Source: Alphaproteobacteria bacterium MarineAlpha10_Bin2
GTDB taxonomy: Bacteria > Pseudomonadota > Alphaproteobacteria > UBA828
Reading direction: 5' to 3'
Length of the DNA stretch: 5,885 nucleotides
Assembly: GCA_002937555.1 (NCBI GenBank)
Contig: PTKB01000168.1
Location: 1 to 5,885, forward strand
The translations under genes and the position numbers were made by a program. Of the stretch, positions 1 through 4,677 are shown in pieces. The notes beneath the pieces are model-generated. The model did no database searches. It was not told where the DNA came from and was given only the letters and a program-made list of their open reading frames with translations. Within the stretch, counting starts at the first letter, position 1. Every line of letters begins with the position of its first letter.

Positions 1-288
1 CGGATCTTGCCGATCGGCGGTCTCAAGGAAAAATTGCTGGCTGCTCTGCGCGGCGGCTTGAAAACCGTTCTCATCCCGAGCGATAACGAAAAAGATCTGG
101 CGGAAATTCCGGACAATGTGAAAAAGAACTTGAACATCATTCCGGTCGAGACCGTGGACGATGTTATGAAGCACGCGCTGGTCAGGCCGCTGGTCGCAAT
201 TGAATGGGACGAGGACGAGCAGGAGGAGAAATCGGTTTCCGGTTCGTCCGATGATACGGCTGATACCGACGGTTTGGTCACCCATTAA
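1..288 (+). CDS. lon: ATP-dependent protease Lon, C-terminal end (5' truncated)
   Basis: This is the last 95 codons of the cytoplasmic AAA+ protease Lon, which unfolds and degrades damaged and regulatory proteins. The reading frame is open from base 1, so the ATPase part and the catalytic serine lie upstream of the window. The visible part begins in the peptidase domain with the conserved motif LPIGGLKEKLLAA. By alignment from memory with bacterial, human and archaeal Lon, the second lysine of GGLKEK (visible residue 11) is the catalytic dyad lysine. The following RGGLKTVLIPSDNEKDL and EIPDNVKKNLNI blocks are typical of Lon. After the domain ends (about residue 70) comes a low-complexity acidic tail rich in D, E and S, ending in VTH. 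Such variable tails are common in this class. The gene ends at TAA 286-288. A TTG at 7-9 is only an internal leucine codon, not a start. Identification is secure. Confidence 0.97.
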   Translation, partial: RILPIGGLKEKLLAALRGGLKTVLIPSDNEKDLAEIPDNVKKNLNIIPVETVDDVMKHALVRPLVAIEWDEDEQEEKSVSGSSDDTADTDGLVTH

Positions 289-298
289 CCGTCTGCCG

Positions 299-318
299 CG
301 AGTCGCGGTTGCGACTCG
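299..318 (+). terminator. stem-loop 11 bases after lon, possible terminator
   Basis: A perfect 8-bp stem (CGAGTCGC 299-306 with GCGACTCG 311-318) encloses a GGTT loop. It starts 11 bases after the lon stop, where a terminator would be expected. There is no immediate U-run: the next T-rich stretch is TTTT at 331-334, 12 bases further on. It may therefore be a weak or Rho-assisted terminator, or a 3'-end stabilising hairpin. The stem is seen directly; the function is inferred. Confidence 0.45.
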
Positions 319-422
319 ATAATGCGCCCATTTTACCCTTACAAGTAAGCGTCCGTGCTTCCCAGAAACCCTGCCATCTCCCTGTAAAGTCCGGATTCTT
401 TGGCTTTGTGGCGGCTATGACG

Positions 423-450
423 TTGACGTGTCGAAAAAATGCGCTCTACA
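423..450 (+). promoter_or_regulatory. candidate sigma-70 promoter for hupB
   Basis: TTGACG (423-428, 5 of 6 to the -35 consensus) is followed after 16 bases by TCTACA (445-450, 3 of 6 to the -10 consensus). Transcription would begin near 457 and leave a leader of about 70 bases before the GTG of hupB. The -35 element is convincing and the -10 element is weak, though loose -10 elements are common in Alphaproteobacteria. The perfect palindrome TTGTACAA (461-468) lies just downstream of the predicted start. Confidence 0.4.
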
Positions 451-460
451 CTCGACCGCG

Positions 461-468
461 TTGTACAA
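461..468. promoter_or_regulatory. perfect 8-bp palindrome near the hupB transcription start
   Basis: TTGTACAA is its own reverse complement and lies about 4-11 bases downstream of the predicted hupB start point (near 457). Its place fits an operator, but the symmetry does not extend beyond 8 bp and no known regulator can be assigned. Chance is a fair alternative. Confidence 0.25.
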
Positions 469-497
469 GTATTCGAGAGAACAAAGCGCTGCACTAT

Positions 498-517
498 TTA
501 TCCACGATTAATCATGG
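498..517. promoter_or_regulatory. DnaA-box-like nonamer and palindrome in the hupB leader
   Basis: TTATCCACG (498-506) matches the DnaA box TTATCCACA at 8 of 9 positions. Overlapping it, bases 502-517 form an imperfect 16-bp palindrome (CCA-C-GATTAATC-A-TGG, with one mismatched pair) whose core GATTAATC is perfect. Its right end includes the first two Gs of the hupB ribosome-binding run (516-520). It could be a DNA-binding site or a small RNA hairpin at the ribosome-binding site. Confidence 0.35.
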
Positions 518-526
518 GGGCTGCGA

Positions 527-799
527 GTGAATAAGAACGATCTGGTCAAATCCGTCGCGGATGCTACGGATATGTCGAGCGCCGACGCCGCGCGGGCGGT
601 GGACGGGGTTTTCGAGTCAATCACCAATTCTTTGAGGGGCGGAGAAGAAGTGCGCTTGGTGGGCTTCGGGTCTTTTAGTGTCGTCAGGAGAAAAGCGACG
701 ACCGGACGCAACCCGAGAACCGGCGAGGCGATCGATATTCCCGCTTCAAACCAGCCGAAATTCAAGTCGGGCAAGGCCCTGAAGGAAGCAGTCAACTAA
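527..799 (+). CDS. hupB: DNA-binding protein HU
   Basis: This encodes the 90-residue histone-like nucleoid protein HU, which dimerises, bends DNA non-specifically and compacts the nucleoid. The protein begins MNKNDLVKSVAD and has the usual length. The HU/IHF signature runs from GFGSF (residues 46-50) through the flexible arm, where GRNPRTGE (60-67) carries Pro63, the residue that intercalates into DNA. The C terminus (KFKSGKALKEAVN) is typical. I chose the GTG at 527 because it gives the canonical N terminus and has a G-run (516-520) at 6-base spacing. The nearby ATG at 514 is out of frame. The order lon-hupB is shared by many Proteobacteria. The gene appears to be transcribed alone, with its own promoter upstream and a strong terminator downstream. 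HU rather than IHF is favoured by the arm and by the first residues; the hupB symbol rests on its position next to lon. Confidence 0.96.
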   Translation: MNKNDLVKSVADATDMSSADAARAVDGVFESITNSLRGGEEVRLVGFGSFSVVRRKATTGRNPRTGEAIDIPASNQPKFKSGKALKEAVN

Positions 800-822
800 A
801 CGCCTGCGTGAATAGCTTTTCG

Positions 823-859
823 GACGCCGGCCAAGTTAGTGGCCGGCGTCTATTATTTT
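823..859 (+). terminator. intrinsic terminator of hupB
   Basis: A perfect 11-bp GC-rich stem (GACGCCGGCCA 823-833 with TGGCCGGCGTC 840-850) encloses a 6-base loop and is followed by the T-rich tail TATTATTTT (851-859). It begins 23 bases after the hupB stop codon. This is a strong Rho-independent terminator, and its tail overlaps the -35 element proposed for tRNA-Val. Confidence 0.92.
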
Positions 860-886
860 GTAATAGTAATTCCGAGAATTTATACT
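858..886 (+). promoter_or_regulatory. candidate sigma-70 promoter for tRNA-Val
   Basis: TTGTAA (858-863, 4 of 6) is followed after exactly 17 bases by TATACT (881-886, 5 of 6 to the -10 consensus). Initiation would fall near 893, giving a pre-tRNA leader of about 60 bases. The -35 overlaps the tail of the hupB terminator, so transcription of hupB should stop just where this unit starts. The discriminator is not GC-rich, which is unusual for a stringently controlled tRNA promoter. Confidence 0.5.
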
Positions 887-899
887 TGAATTGGAAAGA

Positions 900-931
900 A
901 TCGAAACGCCGAGCCCGTTTCGATGTTATTT
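900..931 (+). other. terminator-like hairpin in the tRNA-Val leader
   Basis: A perfect 9-bp stem (ATCGAAACG 900-908 with CGTTTCGAT 916-924) with a 7-base loop is followed by GTTATTTT. It resembles a moderate Rho-independent terminator, yet lies between the proposed tRNA-Val promoter and the tRNA at 952. It could be a backup terminator for hupB, an attenuator, or a leader structure that guides 5' processing. The structure is plain in the sequence; its role is not known. Confidence 0.5.
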
Positions 932-951
932 TGCCTGCGTCGCTGGCAAGG

Positions 952-1027
952 GGGCGATTAGCTCAGTTGGAAGAGCGTCTCGTTTACACCGAGAAGGCCG
1001 GCGGTTCGAGCCCGTCATCGCCCACCA
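952..1027 (+). tRNA. tRNA-Val (anticodon UAC)
   Basis: A complete 76-base tRNA folds with no mismatches. The acceptor is GGGCGAT (952-958) with ATCGCCC (1017-1023). The D arm uses GCTC/GAGC. The anticodon stem TCTCG/CGAGA (978-982, 990-994) holds loop TTTACAC, with anticodon TAC at 985-987. The variable loop has 5 bases, and the T arm has a TTCGAGC loop with one G-U pair in its stem. The 3' CCA is encoded (1025-1027). It decodes GUA valine codons, and wobble-modified U34 would also read other GUN codons. An intrinsic terminator follows 69 bases later. Confidence 0.98.
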
Positions 1028-1096
1028 CCCGAGCGCCGGATTTCGCGCAGGAAACAGGGGCAACTGCCTTGACCGGGCTTGCGCTCTGCATTAAAC

Positions 1097-1123
1097 AAAA
1101 CCGCCCGGTTCGGCGCGGTTTTT
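1097..1123 (+). terminator. intrinsic terminator after tRNA-Val
   Basis: AAAACCGC (1097-1104) pairs with GCGGTTTT (1115-1122), and the inner CCG (1105-1107) pairs with CGG (1111-1113) around a GTT loop, leaving C1114 as a bulge. The 3' side ends in five Ts (1119-1123). It is a good Rho-independent terminator for the tRNA-Val unit, but it lies only 18 bases before tRNA-Asp. tRNA-Asp therefore needs read-through or a promoter that overlaps this hairpin. Confidence 0.8.
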
Positions 1124-1141
1124 AGCGACTTTCCGTAATTC

Positions 1142-1219
<78 letters not shown>

Positions 1220-1232
1220 ATTAATCGGGTTC

Positions 1233-1249
1233 CCGGCAACGCTTGCCGG
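1233..1249 (+). other. stem-loop between tRNA-Asp and nuoA
   Basis: CCGGCAA (1233-1239) pairs perfectly with TTGCCGG (1243-1249) around a 3-base CGC loop. No T-run follows (the next bases are CAGGGTTAGG), so it is not an intrinsic terminator. It lies 13 bases after the tRNA-Asp CCA end and could protect or mark the 3' end of the tRNA precursor. The stem is seen; the function is inferred. Confidence 0.4.
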
Positions 1250-1294
1250 CAGGGTTAGGAGCCATAAATGTTGTCTTGCGGCTGCGCGTTCGAT

Positions 1295-1322
1295 TTGCCG
1301 TTCCGGGGCCGAGTTTAAGAAT
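1295..1322 (+). promoter_or_regulatory. weak candidate promoter for the nuo operon
   Basis: TTGCCG (1295-1300, 4 of 6) and AAGAAT (1317-1322, 4 of 6) are separated by 16 bases and would start transcription near 1329. That would leave almost no leader and place the start on the GGTGA ribosome-binding site (1329-1333). The match could be chance. The real nuo promoter may be elsewhere in 1220-1342, or the operon may be read from the tRNA region. Confidence 0.2.
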
Positions 1323-1342
1323 TTGAATGGTGACATCACTCG

Positions 1343-1717
1343 ATGATCGCGTCTCAATCATTTCTGCTCGAATATCTGCCGATCTTGATATTTTTGGGGA
1401 TTGCCGCGGTGATCGCTGTCGGCGCGGTCGCCGCGTCTTATATTGCCGCGCCGCAGAATCCGGATGCGGACAAAGTCTCCGCCTATGAATGCGGGTTCGA
1501 TGCGTTCGACGATGCGCGCGGGCGCTTCGATGTGCGCTTCTATTTGGTCGCCATTCTTTTCATCATATTCGACCTTGAAGTCGCATTCCTGTTCCCGTGG
1601 GCGGTCTCGTTCAAGGATATAGGCCTCTACGGATTTTGGTCGATGGTGGTTTTCCTCGGCATCTTGACCATCGGCTTTATCTACGAATGGAAGAAAGGGG
1701 CATTGGAATGGGACTGA
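1343..1717 (+). CDS. nuoA: NADH-quinone oxidoreductase subunit A
   Basis: NuoA is the small membrane subunit of complex I (ND3 homologue), located where the peripheral arm meets the membrane arm, next to the quinone channel. The 124-residue length is normal. Three hydrophobic segments are visible (about residues 8-33, 66-88 and 95-114). The long loop after the first segment carries YECGFDAFDDARGRFDVRFY (48-67), including Cys50, equivalent to the switch cysteine of mitochondrial ND3. Segment two contains the conserved FDLEVAFLFPW with acidic Asp77 and Glu79. The C terminus YEWKKGALEWD is characteristic. The ATG at 1343 is preceded by GGTGA at 1329-1333, 9 bases upstream, and no upstream start gives a better N terminus. 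It is the first gene of the nuo operon, and its end overlaps nuoB by 10 bases. Confidence 0.97.
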   Translation: MIASQSFLLEYLPILIFLGIAAVIAVGAVAASYIAAPQNPDADKVSAYECGFDAFDDARGRFDVRFYLVAILFIIFDLEVAFLFPWAVSFKDIGLYGFWSMVVFLGILTIGFIYEWKKGALEWD

Positions 1718-2265
1718 GCGGTGATGGCACGGCGAATTCGGCCGCGGCGCCGATTCCTCCCGGAGAGGCACAAAATGCCGCACTCAAACTGGTGACGGAC
1801 GAGCTCGGCGACAAGGGCTTCGTCATTGCCAAGCTCGACCGTCTCATCAATTGGGCGCGAACCGGCTCGCTCTGGCCGATGAGCTTCGGTCTCGCCTGCT
1901 GCGGTGTCGAGTTCATGCAGGTCATCGCGGCGCGCTACGATATCGACCGGTTGGGCATGATTCCTCGCGCCAGCCCGCGCCAATCCGATGTCATGATCGT
2001 GGCCGGAACACTCTGCAACAAAATGGCACCGGCATTCCGCAAGGTCTACGACCAGATGCCCGAGCCGCGTTATGTCATCTCCATGGGCAGCTGCGCCAAT
2101 GGCGGCGGCTACTACCACTATTCCTATTCCGTCGTCCGCGGATGCGACCGCATTGTGCCGGTCGACGTGTATGTGCCTGGCTGTCCACCCACGGCCGAAG
2201 CGCTGCTCTACGGCATCATGCAGCTGCAGCGTAAAATCCGGCGCACCGGGACGATCGCGCGCTAG
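1708..2265 (+). CDS. nuoB: NADH-quinone oxidoreductase subunit B (cluster N2)
   Basis: NuoB (PSST homologue) is a peripheral-arm subunit of complex I. It holds the [4Fe-4S] cluster N2, the last electron carrier before quinone. The protein has 185 residues. The unusual adjacent ligands Cys64-Cys65 lie in GLACCGVEFM, with the other two ligands at Cys129 (MGSCANGGG) and Cys159 (VPGCPP). Conserved RLGMIPRASPRQSDVMIVAG (81-100) is also intact. The first 35 residues form a variable Gly/Ala/Pro-rich leader. The frame is open further upstream inside nuoA, but the ATG at 1708 is chosen because GAAAGGGG (1693-1700) sits 7 bases before it and the resulting length fits the family. The 10-base overlap with nuoA suggests translational coupling. 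It forms the quinone pocket together with NuoD. Confidence 0.97.
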   Translation: MGLSGDGTANSAAAPIPPGEAQNAALKLVTDELGDKGFVIAKLDRLINWARTGSLWPMSFGLACCGVEFMQVIAARYDIDRLGMIPRASPRQSDVMIVAGTLCNKMAPAFRKVYDQMPEPRYVISMGSCANGGGYYHYSYSVVRGCDRIVPVDVYVPGCPPTAEALLYGIMQLQRKIRRTGTIAR

Positions 2266-2285
2266 AGTCCGCGAACATTAAGACC

Positions 2286-2915
2286 ATGGATCACCAGGCT
2301 CTGAAAGATCTCGAAGCTCATCTTGACGCGACACTTGGCGACTATATTCAGTCTTCCACGATCACGCATGGCGAGTTGACCCTCGAAGTTCGTGTCGAAG
2401 CGTTGGAGCGCATCATTAAGTTTTTGCGCGATGACAGTGCATGCCATTTCGAGATGCTGATCGATATTTGCGGTGTCGACTATCCCGAACGCGAGCCCAG
2501 GTTCGATATGGTCTATCACCTGCTCAGCATCAGCAATAATATGCGCATCCGGGTTAAGGCGGGCGTCGAAGAAGAGGCTGCGGTGCCGTCGGTGTCGGGG
2601 CTCTACAGCACGGCCGGATGGTTCGAGCGTGAAGTGTGGGATTTGCTCGGCATCTATATCACCAACCATCCCGATTTGCGCCGCCTGCTCACGGATTACG
2701 GCTTCGAGGGCCATCCGCTGCGCAAGGATTTTCCGCTTACCGGCTATGTCGAGCTGCGTTATGACGACGAACAGAAACGCGTTGTCTATGAGCCGGTCAA
2801 GCTCACCCAGGAGTTCCGCAGTTTCGATTTCATGAGCCCGTGGGAAGGGGCGGAATATATTCTGCCGGGAGATGAAAAGGCCGGAGACGGGAATGCTGAA
2901 GGCGAGGGGTCATGA
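2286..2915 (+). CDS. nuoC: NADH-quinone oxidoreductase subunit C
   Basis: NuoC is the 30-kDa subunit of complex I. It carries no cofactor and supports the NuoB-NuoD module of the peripheral arm. The 209 residues match the family. The family signature spans residues 114-150, reading EREVWDLLGIYITNHPDLRR followed by LLTDYGFEGHPLRKDFP. Earlier conserved blocks are DICGVDYPERE (60-70) and FDMVYHLLS (73-81). The C terminus ends in an acidic, Gly-rich tail (about 194-209) after the conserved FDFMSPWEGAEYILPGDEK. The gene is separate from nuoD, unlike the fused nuoCD of enterobacteria. It follows nuoB after 20 bases, the only gap in the visible operon, and has a poor ribosome-binding site (AAGA at 2280-2283 at best). 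Its TGA overlaps the nuoD start as ATGA. Confidence 0.97.
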   Translation: MDHQALKDLEAHLDATLGDYIQSSTITHGELTLEVRVEALERIIKFLRDDSACHFEMLIDICGVDYPEREPRFDMVYHLLSISNNMRIRVKAGVEEEAAVPSVSGLYSTAGWFEREVWDLLGIYITNHPDLRRLLTDYGFEGHPLRKDFPLTGYVELRYDDEQKRVVYEPVKLTQEFRSFDFMSPWEGAEYILPGDEKAGDGNAEGEGS

Positions 2916-4090
2916 GCGAACACCGCATCAAGAACATGACCCTCAATTTCGGCCCGCAACATCCCGCCGCGCATGGCGTGCTGCGCCTCGTGCTAGAGAT
3001 GGATGGCGAAGTAGTGGAACGGGCGGACCCGCATATCGGCCTGCTGCACCGCGGCACCGAAAAGCTGATCGAACACAAGACCTATCTGCAGGCGGTGCCT
3101 TATTTCGACCGCCTGGACTATGTCGCGCCGATGAACCAAGAGCACGCGTTCGCATTGGCAGTAGAGCGCCTGCTCGGCATCGAAGCGCCCGAGCGCGCCA
3201 AATATATCCGCGTGCTCTACAGCGAGATCAGCCGCATCTCCAACCACTTGCTCAATATTTCGACGATGATCCTCGATGTCGGTGCGTTCACGCCGTTCTT
3301 CTGGGCCTTTGAAGAGCGCGAAATCTTGATGGAATTCTATGAGCGCGCATCCGGCGCCAGAATGCACGCCGCCTATTTCCGTCCTGGCGGCGTCACCAGC
3401 GATCTGCCGCCGGACCTGCTGCACGATATCGGCGAATGGAACAAAAATTTTCCCAAGATCATCGACGACATCGAAAACCTGATTACCGAAAACCGGATAT
3501 TCAAACAGCGCACCGTCAATATCGGCTCGACCAGTCCGGCGGAAGCGCTTGATTGGGGCTTTACCGGCCCAATGCTGCGCGCTGCCGGCGTGACCTGGGA
3601 TCTGCGCCGCAACCAGCCCTACGAAGTTTATGACGAGTTCGAATTTTCCATCCCCGTCGGCACCACGGGCGATTGCTATGAGCGTTATCTGGTGCGCATG
3701 GAAGAGATGCGCCAAAGCGTAAGGATCATCGAACAGTGTCTTGCGCGCATGCCCGAAGGCCCGGTCAAGGTGGCCGATAACAAGATCAGCCCGCCCAGCC
3801 GCAGCCAGATGAAGAATTCGATGGAAGCGCTGATCCATCACTTCAAGCTCTTTACCGAGGGCTATCACGTGCCGGCCGGCGAAGCCTATGCCGCGGTCGA
3901 GGCGCCGAAGGGCGAGTTTGGCGTCTATTTGGTATCGGACGGCAGCAACAAGCCCTATCGCTGCAAAATCCGCGCTCCCGGTTTCGCCCATCTGCAAGCG
4001 CTCGATTTTATCAGCCGCGGCCACATGCTGGCCGACGCCGTCGCCAACCTGGCCAGCATGGATATCGTCTTCGGGGAGATCGACCGGTGA
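2912..4090 (+). CDS. nuoD: NADH-quinone oxidoreductase subunit D (quinone site)
   Basis: NuoD is the 49-kDa subunit of complex I, derived from the large subunit of [NiFe] hydrogenases. It forms most of the ubiquinone-reducing cavity against cluster N2 of NuoB. The 392 residues match the usual length. The quinone-site loop is GPQHPAAHG (14-22). His21 and Tyr70 are 49 residues apart, the same spacing as the His38/Tyr87 pair of Thermus Nqo4, so both headgroup-binding residues are present. Other conserved blocks are PHIGLLHRGTEKL (40-52), RISNHLL (108-114) and the C-terminal FGEIDR. The hydrogenase metal cysteines are absent, as expected. The start at 2912 has GAAGG (2898-2902) and GAGGGG (2904-2909) upstream and overlaps the nuoC stop by 4 bases. 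The stop overlaps the nuoE GTG by 4 bases. Confidence 0.98.
   Translation: MSEHRIKNMTLNFGPQHPAAHGVLRLVLEMDGEVVERADPHIGLLHRGTEKLIEHKTYLQAVPYFDRLDYVAPMNQEHAFALAVERLLGIEAPERAKYIRVLYSEISRISNHLLNISTMILDVGAFTPFFWAFEEREILMEFYERASGARMHAAYFRPGGVTSDLPPDLLHDIGEWNKNFPKIIDDIENLITENRIFKQRTVNIGSTSPAEALDWGFTGPMLRAAGVTWDLRRNQPYEVYDEFEFSIPVGTTGDCYERYLVRMEEMRQSVRIIEQCLARMPEGPVKVADNKISPPSRSQMKNSMEALIHHFKLFTEGYHVPAGEAYAAVEAPKGEFGVYLVSDGSNKPYRCKIRAPGFAHLQALDFISRGHMLADAVANLASMDIVFGEIDR
4073..4078 (+). promoter_or_regulatory. ribosome-binding site deciding the GTG start of nuoE
   Basis: GGGGAG lies inside the last codons of nuoD, 8 bases before the GTG at 4087. No ATG in the nuoE frame lies near enough to use it, so it supports the GTG start and coupling to nuoD translation. 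Confidence 0.7.
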
Positions 4091-4677
4091 GCGGAGATAG
4101 CCCAAAATTCGAATTCTCGCCCGAGAATCTGGCGCGCGCGAATGCGCATATGGCGAAATATCCCGAGAACCGTCAGGCAAGCGCGGTATTGCCGCTCCTC
4201 GATCTCGCGCAGCGCCAAAACGGCGGCTGGGTATCGCGCGAAGCCATGGCCTATATCGCCGGGCTGTTGGATATGGCCGAAATCCGCGTCTACGAAGTCG
4301 CGACGTTCTACACCATGTTGAACCTCAACCCGGTCGGAAAATATCTCGTCCAACTGTGCCGCACGACGCCTTGCTGGCTGTGCGGCTCGGACGATTTGCG
4401 CAACGCCTGCAAAGATGAATTGGGTATTGGCGTCGGCGACACCACAGACGACGGCATGTTCACGCTGGTCGAAGTCGAATGCCTCGGCGCCTGCGTGAAC
4501 GCGCCCATGGTTCAGATCAATGATGATTTTTACGAGGATCTCTCGGCCAGGCGCTTGAAGGAAATTATCGCCATGCTGCGACGCGGCGAGCAACCGCCCA
4601 CCGGATCTCAAACCGGGCGGCAGACATCGGCGCCGGCAACCGGAGCGACAACGTTGCTGGATGGCGGGACTGCATAA
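4087..4677 (+). CDS. nuoE: NADH-quinone oxidoreductase subunit E ([2Fe-2S] N1a)
   Basis: NuoE (24-kDa, NDUFV2 homologue) pairs with NuoF in the NADH-oxidising tip of complex I and binds the [2Fe-2S] cluster N1a in a thioredoxin-like domain. The 196-residue protein has the four ligands Cys91 and Cys96 (CRTTPC) and Cys132 and Cys136 (CLGAC). The helical N-terminal part contains the conserved GWVSREAMAYIAGLLDM (47-63) and EVATFYTMLNLNPVG (70-84). The C-terminal tail after about residue 166 is low in structure and contains the GRQTSAP motif common in alphaproteobacterial NuoE. Cys99, three residues after a ligand, is a position where I recall arginine in relatives. Translation starts at GTG, overlapping the nuoD stop as GTGA, with a good ribosome-binding site. 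The TAA stop shares one base with the nuoF ATG. Confidence 0.97.
   Translation: MSGDSPKFEFSPENLARANAHMAKYPENRQASAVLPLLDLAQRQNGGWVSREAMAYIAGLLDMAEIRVYEVATFYTMLNLNPVGKYLVQLCRTTPCWLCGSDDLRNACKDELGIGVGDTTDDGMFTLVEVECLGACVNAPMVQINDDFYEDLSARRLKEIIAMLRRGEQPPTGSQTGRQTSAPATGATTLLDGGTA

Noticed and set aside
309..530. A 73-codon plus-strand open frame between lon and hupB
   Set aside because: It has no ribosome-binding site or recognisable motif, crosses the probable hupB promoter and runs into the hupB start. The composition looks non-coding.
808..1125. Open frames running through the tRNA region (for example 808-1125, 891-1094 and 1158-1346)
   Set aside because: They read through two clear tRNA genes and intrinsic terminators, so they are not genes.
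1597..1707. An N-terminal extension of NuoB by 37 residues
   Set aside because: The extension would translate nuoA out of frame. The ATG at 1708 has a well-placed GAAAGGGG and gives the normal length.
2993..4180. A 395-codon open frame on the minus strand opposite nuoD
   Set aside because: It lies wholly across nuoD and the start of nuoE, which match known families over their full length. Long antisense frames are expected in GC-biased codons, and the product has no recognisable domain.
3955..4611. A 218-codon minus-strand open frame opposite nuoE
   Set aside because: It is a shadow of nuoD/nuoE codons with no recognisable motif and no matching promoter or ribosome-binding site.
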